A DNA stretch of 7,164 nt, from the NCBI GenBank assembly GCA_019894735.1, contig JAGXOB010000113.1:1-7164 (forward strand), given 5' to 3'. The DNA is from Promethearchaeota archaeon (GTDB lineage Archaea > Asgardarchaeota > Lokiarchaeia > Sigynarchaeales > SOKP01). The notes under the pieces were generated by a model, which had not been told where the DNA came from, did not search any database, and saw only the letters and a program-made list of their open reading frames with translations. The position numbers and the translations under genes are program-made. Within the stretch, counting starts at the first letter, position 1, and each line of letters starts with the position of its first letter. Shown here one piece after another: positions 1 through 6,060 of this stretch.

Positions 1-10
1 TTAGTATCAA

Positions 11-42
11 AGTTCGGGCTCTAAAACCGAATTAATTTTTTT
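11..42 (+). terminator. stem-loop plus T-tract, probable terminator of a gene left of the window
   Basis: Bases 11-17 (AGTTCGG) pair with 27-33 (CCGAATT), giving a 7-bp stem with one G-T pair around a 9-base loop. A run of seven T follows at 36-42, with more T just after. This is the shape of an intrinsic terminator read on the plus strand, so it most likely ends a plus-strand transcript entering from the left, convergent with the PLP-enzyme gene. No coding sequence is recognisable in 1-73. The structure is seen in the sequence; its function is inferred. Confidence 0.4.
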
Positions 43-73
43 ATTTTAAAAGTAGAAAATAAATTTATATTAT

Positions 74-1273
74 TTATTTTTTTTGTTGTTCTACCACTTT
101 TTTAATCCTTTGCATCGTTTCTTCGAGAATTAATTTTGGACAAGCCACATTAATTCTTTGAAAACCTTCTCCACCGGCTCCAAATAATTTACCACCATCA
201 AGTGCTATATTTGCTTCGTTTAGAATAATATTTTTTAATTCTTCGTCGTTCAATCCCAAAGAATTAAAATCTAACCACGCAAGATAAGTTCCTTCAGGTT
301 CGATATACTTAACATCGGGTAGTTCGTTTTTAACGAATTCTTTTAGAAATTGGAAATTTGAATCTATATATTTTATTACTTGTTCCAACCATTCCTCTCC
401 TTCGTTATACGCTGCGATCATTGCTACGATCCCAAACGAGTTTGGTATCCCTATTCCATTTTTATGTACGATGGTATGAATAAACGATTGGCGCAGTTTT
501 TCATTAGGTATTATAATATTAGAAACCTGTAAACCCGCAAGATTGAACGTTTTACTTGGTGCTGTACAAATAATGGTTTTTTGTTCAAATTCTTCAGATA
601 TAGTTGAGAAGCAAGTATGATTTTTCCCTGGAAGTATGAGATCGTGGTGAATTTCGTCTGATATAATCAATATATCGTGTTCTAAACATATATCTCCTAA
701 CTTTTTGAGTTCTTCTTTGGGCCATACTCTTCCTACAGGATTATGGGGGCTACATAGAATAAACATCTTAGTAAGTGGATCTTTTGCCTTCTCTTCAAAA
801 TCTTCGTAATCAAAGGTGTATTTTTGATTCTCGTAGTGCAATTGGTTTAACAAGAGCTTTCTTCCATTTTCGGTTACAGCACTGAAGAAGGGATAATACA
901 CTGGAGGTTGAACGATGACTTTATCTCCTACGTTTGAATATGTTTGAACCATCATGTTTATGGCGGGAACTATCCCTGGGCTATATACAATCCATTTAGG
1001 ATCAACTTTCCATTGATGTCTCCGGTCCATCCATCCGGTTATCGCATCTAGATATTTTGGAGTACCGTGCCAATTATACCCGTAGATACATCCTTCTGCT
1101 TCCTTTTTAAGAGCATCAACCACGGGTTTTGGGCATTCAAAATCCATATCTGCTACCCAGAGTGGTAAAAGATCATCGTCGTCCTTTTTAAAGACCATCT
1201 GGAGTGCTTCTTTACTCCATTTAAGAGAAAATGAATCTTTACGATCAATAAATCTATTAAAATTATATTTCAT
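74..1273 (-). CDS. MalY/PatB-family PLP-dependent aminotransferase / C-S lyase
   Basis: Fold-type I PLP enzyme of the class I/II aminotransferase superfamily, closest in look to the MalY/PatB (cystathionine beta-lyase) branch. Its 399 residues are the usual length. Visible marks are the early WVADMDF motif (39-45) typical of MalY/PatB, IYGY (63-66), SPHNPVGRVW (175-184) with the cofactor-contacting Asn178, SDEIHHDL (205-212) with Asp206 for the PLP pyridine nitrogen, APSKTFNLAG (238-247) with Schiff-base Lys241, and Arg373 in FQRINVACP for the substrate carboxylate. The family is cytosolic and commonly cleaves cystathionine or cysteine to pyruvate, ammonia and a thiol; some members transaminate. 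Which reaction occurs here cannot be read from sequence. The ATG start lies a short way downstream of a TATA-like tract with no clear Shine-Dalgarno, suggesting a very short leader. It is divergent from the thiolase gene. Nothing appears truncated. Family confidence is high, exact substrate low. Confidence 0.92.
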   Translation of the reverse strand: MKYNFNRFIDRKDSFSLKWSKEALQMVFKKDDDDLLPLWVADMDFECPKPVVDALKKEAEGCIYGYNWHGTPKYLDAITGWMDRRHQWKVDPKWIVYSPGIVPAINMMVQTYSNVGDKVIVQPPVYYPFFSAVTENGRKLLLNQLHYENQKYTFDYEDFEEKAKDPLTKMFILCSPHNPVGRVWPKEELKKLGDICLEHDILIISDEIHHDLILPGKNHTCFSTISEEFEQKTIICTAPSKTFNLAGLQVSNIIIPNEKLRQSFIHTIVHKNGIGIPNSFGIVAMIAAYNEGEEWLEQVIKYIDSNFQFLKEFVKNELPDVKYIEPEGTYLAWLDFNSLGLNDEELKNIILNEANIALDGGKLFGAGGEGFQRINVACPKLILEETMQRIKKVVEQQKK

Positions 1274-1300
1274 TTTTACTTTACACTTGTATACTTAATT

Positions 1301-1313
1301 AATAATATATATT
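1301..1313. promoter_or_regulatory. shared AT-rich TATA-like element between divergent genes
   Basis: The 84-base gap between the divergent PLP-enzyme and thiolase genes contains the run AATAATATATATT, which reads as a TATA-like box on both strands. On the minus strand it sits roughly 30-40 bases before the ATG at 1273, implying a leader of about 10 bases or less. On the plus strand it sits about 45-57 bases before the TTG at 1358, leaving room for a leader that carries the ribosome binding site. A second AT-rich run (AATATAATAG, 1330-1339) could be used instead for one direction. Placement is by archaeal spacing rules, not by mapped start sites. Confidence 0.45.
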
Positions 1314-1344
1314 GTTCAAAAGTAAATAAGAATATAATAGATTC

Positions 1345-1352
1345 AAGGTGAT
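1345..1352 (+). promoter_or_regulatory. ribosome binding site deciding the TTG start of the thiolase
   Basis: AAGGTGAT matches the archaeal anti-Shine-Dalgarno complement (GGAGGTGAT) over its last six bases and ends five bases before the TTG at 1358. This supports the non-ATG start. The protein it gives begins at the expected thiolase N-terminus (MNKVAIVGVG after initiator recoding). Confidence 0.7.
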
Positions 1353-1357
1353 TATTA

Positions 1358-2581
1358 TTGAATAAAGTTGCGATTGTAGGAGTTGGCCACACGAAATTTG
1401 GAAAACTTCAAGATAAAGGTTTAATGGATTTACTTTCAGAAGCTTCATTAAAAGCTATAGAAGACTCAAACACTAGGGATAAAGATTATGATTCTGTGTA
1501 TGTTGGAGCCATGAGTCCTGCTGTTTTTAATAATATTTCTGGAATAGCAAGCACATTAGTAGATCGTATAAGTTTATTGCCTGCTGCTGCCGATCATATA
1601 AAAAATGGGCCTGCTAGTGGGGGTTCAGCTGTAAAAGCCGGGTTTCAAGCAATAGCATCAGGAATGAGCGATTTAGTTCTGGTTGTCGGCGGAGAAAAAA
1701 TGACTCATATTACCACTCCTGGATATGTCACCTCAACCGTAGCAACATTAACACACCCGAACGCAGAAAGACGACACGGTGTTTCACTTCCTTCTTTTGC
1801 AGGATTGCTAACGAGAGCGTATCTCGAGAAATATGACGCAAAACTAGATTGGATTTCCGATATCGCAATTAAAAACCATAAGAATGGGGCTTTAAATCCA
1901 AACGCTCACTTTCAGAGAACAATTGAAAGCTTCATGGAAAGTGCCGTAAAAAAAGGAAAAGGAACTTGGGAAAATGTACACGATTTCCTAAACGACGATA
2001 AGACTAACCCTATAATTGCCGATCCACTGAGACTTTTTCATGTTTGTCCAATTTCGGATGGTGCTGCTGCCTTAGTCCTCTGTAACGCTGAAAAAGCAAA
2101 AGAGTATTGTGACACGCCCATTTTAATTTCTGGTATTGGACAAGCGACAGATACTCAAATCGTCTTTGAACGGGAAGAACTTACCGTTCTGAAAGCTTTA
2201 CAAATATGCTCAAATAAAGCTTATAAAATGGCTCACAAAACCCCAAAAGATATAGACGTAGCTGAATTACACGACGCTTTTGAAATTCTCGAGGCCGTCC
2301 AGAGCGAAGATATAGGATTCTTTCGTAAAGGCGAGGGTGCTAAAGCTGCTCATGAAGGTCAAACCGAGATTGGAGGTAAAATCCCTATCAATCCTTCAGG
2401 AGGATTGAAAGCAAGAGGTCATCCACTTGGAGCCACGGGTGTAGCTCAGGTTGTAGAATTGGTGTGGCAATTAAGGGGAGATGCAGGTAAAAGACAAGTT
2501 GAAGGAGCGGAAACGGGAATCACATGTAATTTCGGAGGATTTGGAAATAATATAATCTCAATATTAGTAGAAAGGATATGA
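1358..2581 (+). CDS. thiolase-fold protein (archaeal acetyl-CoA acetyltransferase/SCP2-thiolase type) lacking the nucleophilic Cys
   Basis: A 407-residue thiolase-superfamily protein of the archaeal/SCP2-like branch. Recognisable parts are the N-terminal strand VAIVGVGHTKFG (4-15), SGMSDLVLVVGGEKM (101-115), the HVCPISDGAAALV segment (228-240), ELHDAFEILE (303-312), NPSGGLKARGHPLGATG (345-361) with catalytic-type His355, and CNFGGFGNN (390-398) with Cys390. The loop that normally carries the acyl-accepting cysteine (consensus CASG) reads NGPASGG (83-89): Pro85, codon CCT at 1610-1612, replaces Cys, so ordinary ping-pong acetoacetyl-CoA thiolase activity is doubtful. Known cysteine-less relatives include SCP2-thiolase-like proteins and Ltp2-type aldolases that work with a DUF35 partner. 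No DUF35 gene is visible here. The start is TTG, fixed by the GGTGAT site five bases upstream. The gene is divergent from the PLP enzyme and convergent with the TPR protein. Fold assignment is firm; reaction is unknown. Confidence 0.9.
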   Translation: MNKVAIVGVGHTKFGKLQDKGLMDLLSEASLKAIEDSNTRDKDYDSVYVGAMSPAVFNNISGIASTLVDRISLLPAAADHIKNGPASGGSAVKAGFQAIASGMSDLVLVVGGEKMTHITTPGYVTSTVATLTHPNAERRHGVSLPSFAGLLTRAYLEKYDAKLDWISDIAIKNHKNGALNPNAHFQRTIESFMESAVKKGKGTWENVHDFLNDDKTNPIIADPLRLFHVCPISDGAAALVLCNAEKAKEYCDTPILISGIGQATDTQIVFEREELTVLKALQICSNKAYKMAHKTPKDIDVAELHDAFEILEAVQSEDIGFFRKGEGAKAAHEGQTEIGGKIPINPSGGLKARGHPLGATGVAQVVELVWQLRGDAGKRQVEGAETGITCNFGGFGNNIISILVERI

Positions 2582-2589
2582 TTTTTTTT
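2582..2589 (+). terminator. T-tract terminator after the thiolase gene
   Basis: Eight T follow directly after the TGA stop at 2579-2581, with no stem-loop. Oligo-T tracts alone are sufficient for termination by archaeal RNA polymerase, and this one lies in the 29-base convergent gap. Confidence 0.5.
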
Positions 2590-2610
2590 AATCCAATTTA
2601 AACTCTAATA

Positions 2611-4560
2611 TTAAAAATCTTCAATAAGCTCCTTAATCTCTTCGATAAAGGGTTTAGCATAAGAGTGCCACATCTGTTTTGTATTATTATCACCTGGAGA
2701 TTGATCGATAAGCTCTTCACCTTTCGTTAGATGCTCAAGTGCTAAATCATAATCTTCCAGCACTCTATAACAAATTCCAAGTTTAATATAAGTTTGATAA
2801 ATATACCAACTATTTGGATTCAGTTCTATCACCCTTTGAAACTTGCCTATAGCTAATTCGTGGTCATTGAAAGCCATAAGAATTTCACCATATGAATCGT
2901 GATAAATTCCATTATTTGGCTCTCGCTCTATGAGTCCTTGGATTACTTTTAAGGCCTCTTCCCTATTATTTAAGTATTGATACCAAAGCGCTTTATAATT
3001 GAGAAGATCACTGTCTTCGGGGTATTTTTTAATTAATTCATTTATAATTTCGAATCCTCCAGCAAGATCTCTCATTCTTTTAAGAATAGATGCTTTTTTC
3101 ATTTTGAGATCTTTTTCACTTTCAGGAAAATCTTTTACCATTCCATCTAAAAGGATTAAGGCTTCTTTGTATTTATCAAAATATATTAGAATCTTGCTTT
3201 TAATATAATACAGATCGAGTTCTTTAGGGTTTCGTTCAATGGTTTTATTGATTTCTTCTAAAGTTTCTTCAAAACTCTTAGCAGGATCTATATAAAAGCT
3301 AAGCTCAGTTCTTTTCTCAGACTGCTCTTGTACTTCAGAAAAACTGATGATCTGGATTTCTTTCCATATTAATCCTTCTAATTTGTCAAAAGTATCTATT
3401 AGTTTTCTTTCTTTCTCAATTTTGTATGCTAAATAGTTAATATAATCTGGTAAGAATGTTTTTAAAGCTGATCTTAAACCCGGTTTAAATAAATTTTCAA
3501 TTATCTCCTCTAATATTGCATTAGCAGTACTTTCCATGGTTAATGGAGAGGGTCCTTCAGATGTTTCCTCATTTAAATTATTTAAATATGTGAATTTAAT
3601 AACGTGATCTTCAACAATTACATTAAGCATCCGTTCTAATTTTTCATTTACTTGAAAATAAAATGTCTTTCCATTGGCTAAATCTAATTTAAAAAATTTT
3701 ATTGGAAAGATATTTTCTTCAACGATTCGAAGAATAATAAAGTTAAGCTTAATCAGATTGATGTCATACTTTTTAGAAAACTCCTCTGGAGATAAATAAT
3801 GAGGAAATCGGTCTGGATGATTTATAGAGAGATAAAGTAAAATTTTATCGTATTCTTCTTCACTATTTAAAGTGGATTTGACCTTTTCATATGGTAGCTT
3901 TAATTTATTGTTTAAAAACCGAAATTTAATATCAACATCTTCTATTTTATACTCTTTAAAGAAACTAGTTGTGCTTTTAGTAATTTCTTTAATCCGTTTA
4001 CTTTCTTCCTCTAAGATTGATTGTCTATCTAAATCATACAGTCTTAGCATATTTGAGTATTCAGTTTTACCTAATCGAGTTATCCTATATTCTTTTTCTT
4101 CCTTTCTTATAAACTCCTTATCTAATAACGAATTCAAATTTTTAGATAAAGAAGATTGATTGATCGAAAGAGGAGGCCCAGAAAAATCCGACCACTTGCA
4201 ATAATTATTGTTAGACACCATCCACAGAATCCAGTGGTCATAATTCCTCCTTCTAAGTATAGCATGGGGAGGAAAACTTAATTTTCTTATTTTTTGCTTT
4301 GCTTCAGATAGTTCATAATACCTATCCTTACCTTTAGAGGTAATTCTATACTGATTGAATGTGCTCTTTTCAATGTAGCCTCTATCCTTAAGTCTGCTTA
4401 GGTAGTTTGATAATGTGGAATGTGTAATTTTTTCTTTCAGGTTTGCCCACGTGCATACATCATTATTGTTCAAAATCCATAATATGATAAATTCGTAGTT
4501 AGGCTTACCAAAAATAGGTTTTATAATCTCTTCAGGGGGATAATTACATGTAGAAACCAC
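2611..4560 (-). CDS. winged-helix/TPR protein, full-length paralogue
   Basis: A 649-residue soluble protein with no signal peptide or membrane segment. Domain order from sequence: winged helix 1 (about 17-85), winged helix 2 (about 100-172), a charged helical linker (about 174-205), a possible third winged-helix-like unit (about 232-320), a helical block around FLPDYINYLAYKIEKERKL (369-387), then about five to six TPR-like repeats (about 427-620; for example NREEALKVIQGLIEREPNN, 531-549). The first two winged helices look like an internal duplication, sharing NY(E/D)..ILW and NN..C.W. The fold suggests sequence-specific DNA binding coupled to protein binding through TPRs; target and partner are unknown. 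The GTG start at 4560 has AAGGAG eight bases before it and an in-frame TAA upstream. A paralogue on the same strand begins its visible part at the right edge. The intervening genes are on the opposite strand, so the two are not one operon. Confidence 0.85.
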   Translation of the reverse strand: MVSTCNYPPEEIIKPIFGKPNYEFIILWILNNNDVCTWANLKEKITHSTLSNYLSRLKDRGYIEKSTFNQYRITSKGKDRYYELSEAKQKIRKLSFPPHAILRRRNYDHWILWMVSNNNYCKWSDFSGPPLSINQSSLSKNLNSLLDKEFIRKEEKEYRITRLGKTEYSNMLRLYDLDRQSILEEESKRIKEITKSTTSFFKEYKIEDVDIKFRFLNNKLKLPYEKVKSTLNSEEEYDKILLYLSINHPDRFPHYLSPEEFSKKYDINLIKLNFIILRIVEENIFPIKFFKLDLANGKTFYFQVNEKLERMLNVIVEDHVIKFTYLNNLNEETSEGPSPLTMESTANAILEEIIENLFKPGLRSALKTFLPDYINYLAYKIEKERKLIDTFDKLEGLIWKEIQIISFSEVQEQSEKRTELSFYIDPAKSFEETLEEINKTIERNPKELDLYYIKSKILIYFDKYKEALILLDGMVKDFPESEKDLKMKKASILKRMRDLAGGFEIINELIKKYPEDSDLLNYKALWYQYLNNREEALKVIQGLIEREPNNGIYHDSYGEILMAFNDHELAIGKFQRVIELNPNSWYIYQTYIKLGICYRVLEDYDLALEHLTKGEELIDQSPGDNNTKQMWHSYAKPFIEEIKELIEDF

Positions 4561-4568
4561 AATTAGTA

Positions 4569-4574
4569 CTCCTT
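4569..4574 (-). promoter_or_regulatory. ribosome binding site for the GTG-started winged-helix/TPR gene
   Basis: On the minus strand this reads AAGGAG, eight bases before the GTG at 4560. An in-frame TAA overlaps its 5' side, so no longer start is possible. Together these fix GTG as the start. Confidence 0.7.
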
Positions 4575-4610
4575 ATTCAATGATCCTTAAGTGAATATTG
4601 TATTAAATTC

Positions 4611-4618
4611 TATTTATA
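4611..4618 (-). promoter_or_regulatory. TATA box of the winged-helix/TPR gene
   Basis: The minus strand reads TATAAATA, preceded by the purine-rich AAAG expected of a BRE. Transcription would start about 25 bases downstream, near 4585-4590. The leader of about 25-30 bases would include the AAGGAG site. The fit of box, BRE and leader makes this one of the better promoter calls in the window. Confidence 0.55.
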
Positions 4619-4671
4619 CTTTATGATCCATAGTTAATCCAAGACTCCATCTAAACTTCATCAACCTAAAC

Positions 4672-4679
4672 TATTTATG
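4672..4679 (+). promoter_or_regulatory. possible TATA box for the small unknown gene
   Basis: TATTTATG lies about 50 bases before the ATG at 4730, preceded by CTAAAC. A start about 25 bases downstream would leave a leader of about 30 bases. An alternative AT run (TTAAATTATAA, about 4693-4703) would give a nearly leaderless message. Neither is decisive. Confidence 0.3.
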
Positions 4680-4729
4680 CAATAATAATGTATTAAATTA
4701 TAAGTAAAAAAAACATAAAAGTGAAAAAA

Positions 4730-4933
4730 ATGACTCAAGCTTATGAAAAACCTGTATTTGAAATTGAACAAATTGTTTTAGAAGAACTCCCTGTGGAACA
4801 AAAACAGATTCCTTTCACATTAAACGAAACGAATCAAGTAGACAAGGCGCGATTACTTAAGAAATGGAAAGAATCAGAAGGATATTATTATTTAAATCCT
4901 GAAAAATTCCGATATAGTTTGAAAAATTTATAG
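4730..4933 (+). CDS. small hypothetical protein (67 residues)
   Basis: Not recognised. The reading frame gives a small, charged, soluble protein rich in Glu and Lys, with a proline-containing acidic first half (EIEQIVLEELPVEQKQ) and a basic, aromatic second half (KKWKESEGYYYLNPEKF). There is no signal peptide, membrane segment or metal-binding Cys/His set. A GTG at 4721 would add three residues. ATG at 4730 is preferred because AAGTGA before it resembles the GGTGAT site used by the thiolase gene at similar spacing. It is divergent from the winged-helix/TPR gene, with 169 bases between starts, and followed by strong T-tracts, so it is probably its own transcript. Amino-acid composition and clean ends suggest a real gene, but the short length leaves doubt; it could also be the surviving end of a degraded gene, as lies just downstream. 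Confidence 0.5.
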   Translation: MTQAYEKPVFEIEQIVLEELPVEQKQIPFTLNETNQVDKARLLKKWKESEGYYYLNPEKFRYSLKNL

Positions 4934-4966
4934 AGAAATCTTTAGGTATAACGCCTTAATTAATAA

Positions 4967-4988
4967 TTTTTTTATTACTCTTTTTTTT
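4967..4988 (+). terminator. double T-tract terminator after the small gene
   Basis: Seven T (4967-4973) and eight T (4981-4988), separated by seven bases, lie 33-55 bases after the stop at 4931-4933. There is no strong stem. Tandem oligo-T is a normal archaeal termination signal. Confidence 0.45.
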
Positions 4989-5003
4989 GAATTTAACAAT
5001 GTG

Positions 5004-5024
5004 AGCAAATTTGCTAATTTTTTT
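5004..5024 (+). terminator. 12-bp palindrome followed by T7, possible back-up terminator
   Basis: AGCAAATTTGCT (5004-5015) is a perfect 12-base palindrome, and TTTTTTT at 5018-5024 follows after two A. It could fold as a tiny 4-bp stem with an AATT loop, or be a dimeric protein site. With the preceding T-tracts it would insulate the downstream region from the small gene. Confidence 0.25.
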
Positions 5025-5045
5025 GATGATTTCAATTATAGATAA

Positions 5046-5244
5046 AGAAAACTTTTATATTTTTATAAAGCTAACAACCAAGAAATAATCAATGAACGAA
5101 ATTTTTGGTATTTTATAACACATGCTAAACCAGGTCACGGGGTTATTGAAACCTTAATGCCATTATATATGAATTATACCTAAATATAAGGCATTATCAG
5201 AAGAATTATACCATCCTATTAAAAAGTCTTTTAAACAAACGTAA
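5046..5244 (+). pseudogene. frameshifted, start-less remnant of an unknown protein gene
   Basis: Two short open stretches join into one plausible C-terminus. Frame one is open from 5046 to 5180 after an in-frame TAA (5043-5045) and contains NERNFWYFITHAKPGHGV followed by IETLMPLYMNYT. It stops at TAA 5181-5183. Skipping one base continues at 5182 as KYKALSEELYHPIKKSFKQT with a stop at 5242-5244. There is no ATG, GTG or TTG between 5046 and 5099 to start the frame. The sense of both halves, with well-spread aromatic and charged residues, is unlike random AT-rich spacer. I do not recognise the family. A degraded gene is the simplest reading; a sequencing error or +1 recoding at ACC-TAA is possible but would still lack a start. 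It occupies the middle of an otherwise non-coding 381-base gap (4934-5314). Confidence 0.4.
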
Positions 5245-5268
5245 CTTCTTTTTCTTAAATCCAAATAG

Positions 5269-5275
5269 TATATAT
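5269..5275 (+). promoter_or_regulatory. TATA box of the small GTPase gene
   Basis: TATATAT lies 40-46 bases before the ATG at 5315, preceded by the purine-rich CAAATAG. Initiation about 25 bases downstream (near 5295-5300) gives a leader of about 15-20 bases. That would exclude the out-of-frame ATG at 5284 from the message. No strong Shine-Dalgarno is seen; GAAG at 5302-5305 is weak. Confidence 0.5.
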
Positions 5276-5314
5276 CAATAATAATGCCCGATTCATTCCC
5301 TGAAGAATTAAATC

Positions 5315-5863
5315 ATGAACGCGATCGGAAAGAAATTCAAGTTTAAGATTATTGTCATCGGTGATGGAATGGTCGGTAAGACCTCACTGATTAAAAAATT
5401 CACAAAAGGCTCCTTTAGACCGGAGTATATTAAGACTATTGGAGCGCAATTTTTCGTATTTGATAAGGAAATTAATGAGGATAAAATTAGGTTATTATTT
5501 TGGGATATTGCTGGTCAAGTTGACTTTAATTTTTTACGAACCTCTTTTTTCAACAAAAGTCAGGCGGCTATAATTATCTATTCTCTGGAAGATAATGACC
5601 TTGGAAAAAAAAGTTTTAACCACATTGTTGATTGGTATAGGGACATCTCCAAATACTGTTGTGAGATTCCTGTCGTTATCTTTGCAAATAAAGTAGATTT
5701 AGTGGATGAAAACAGTTTTGATGATTCTAAAATCCAAAAATTAGTAGATGAGCACGACTTTCTTGGGTTTTATAAGACAAGTGCTAAAACTGGGGCCGGA
5801 GTTAATGAAGCATTTAATGCTATTATTAGAAAACTTTATTATACACATAAACCATTATCTTAG
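5315..5863 (+). CDS. Ras/Rab-like small GTPase, no prenylation motif
   Basis: A single-domain 182-residue GTPase with all five G motifs in order: G1 P-loop GDGMVGKTS (16-24) with Lys22 and Thr23, G2 Thr41 in YIKTIG, G3 WDIAGQ (63-68) with Asp64 and Gln68 (equivalent of catalytic Ras Gln61), G4 NKVD (125-128), and G5 TSAKTG (155-160). Gly18 matches Ras Gly12, so GTP hydrolysis should be intact. Spacing and the WDxAGQ and TSAKTGxGVNEAF signatures place it with Ras/Rab rather than Arf or bacterial MglA. The C-terminus (THKPLS) has no cysteine, so no CaaX-type or Rab-type prenylation, and no membrane segment is present: it is probably cytosolic or partner-recruited. No exchange factor or GAP is encoded nearby; the closest candidates for partners are the flanking TPR proteins, by proximity only. 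ATG at 5315 is preceded by an in-frame TAA (5309-5311), so the start is secure. Confidence 0.93.
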   Translation: MNAIGKKFKFKIIVIGDGMVGKTSLIKKFTKGSFRPEYIKTIGAQFFVFDKEINEDKIRLLFWDIAGQVDFNFLRTSFFNKSQAAIIIYSLEDNDLGKKSFNHIVDWYRDISKYCCEIPVVIFANKVDLVDENSFDDSKIQKLVDEHDFLGFYKTSAKTGAGVNEAFNAIIRKLYYTHKPLS

Positions 5864-5872
5864 ACTTATTTA

Positions 5873-5897
5873 AACTTTAAAACTAAAGTTCTATTTT
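5873..5897 (+). terminator. hairpin terminator after the GTPase gene
   Basis: AACTTTA (5873-5879) and TAAAGTT (5884-5890) form a perfect 7-bp stem with a 4-base loop, ten bases after the TAG stop, followed by CTATTTT. The stem is AT-rich and the T-run short, so it is a modest terminator. It begins the 197-base convergent gap with the next gene. Confidence 0.35.
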
Positions 5898-5981
5898 GCA
5901 GAAAATTCTTTCATCATGGACAATTTCACTTGTTATCATATAATTATTCACTCTCATATTCTATAGAATTTTAAAACTAAA
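5876..5981 (+). repeat. 12-base direct repeat in the convergent gap
   Basis: TTTAAAACTAAA occurs at 5876-5887 and again at 5970-5981. The second copy adjoins the palindrome ATTCTATAGAAT (5958-5969). Low-complexity AT sequence makes chance a real explanation. The rest of 5864-6060 shows no gene or clear promoter. Confidence 0.2.
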
Positions 5982-6060
5982 TCTTATAGTAATTTCTAAT
6001 ATTTTATCATTGAACATTTACTTGATGCATGTAAATTAAATTTGTGTGCTATACTTTACT

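Noticed and set aside
11..33. Stem-loop at the left edge considered as a tRNA end or CRISPR repeat
   Set aside because: There is no cloverleaf partner sequence, no CCA-type end and no second copy of the repeat in the window. A terminator fits better because of the T7 run.
2999..3208. Plus-strand open frame of 69 codons
   Set aside because: It lies entirely antisense to TPR-coding sequence that is conserved in the paralogue. Its Ser/Leu/Ile-rich translation is typical of a shadow frame.
3872..4159. Plus-strand open frame of 95 codons
   Set aside because: It is antisense to the winged-helix and linker part of the 649-residue protein, is Ser/Leu-rich, and has no start signal of its own.
5284..5346. 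Short ATG frame (20 codons, starting MPDSFPEEL) overlapping the start of the GTPase gene
   Set aside because: It is out of frame with the GTPase, and the predicted transcription start from the TATA box at 5269-5275 falls after its ATG, so it is probably not transcribed.
5958..5969. Perfect palindrome ATTCTATAGAAT considered as a regulator binding site
   Set aside because: It lies between two convergent gene ends with no promoter nearby, and short AT palindromes are frequent by chance at this base composition.
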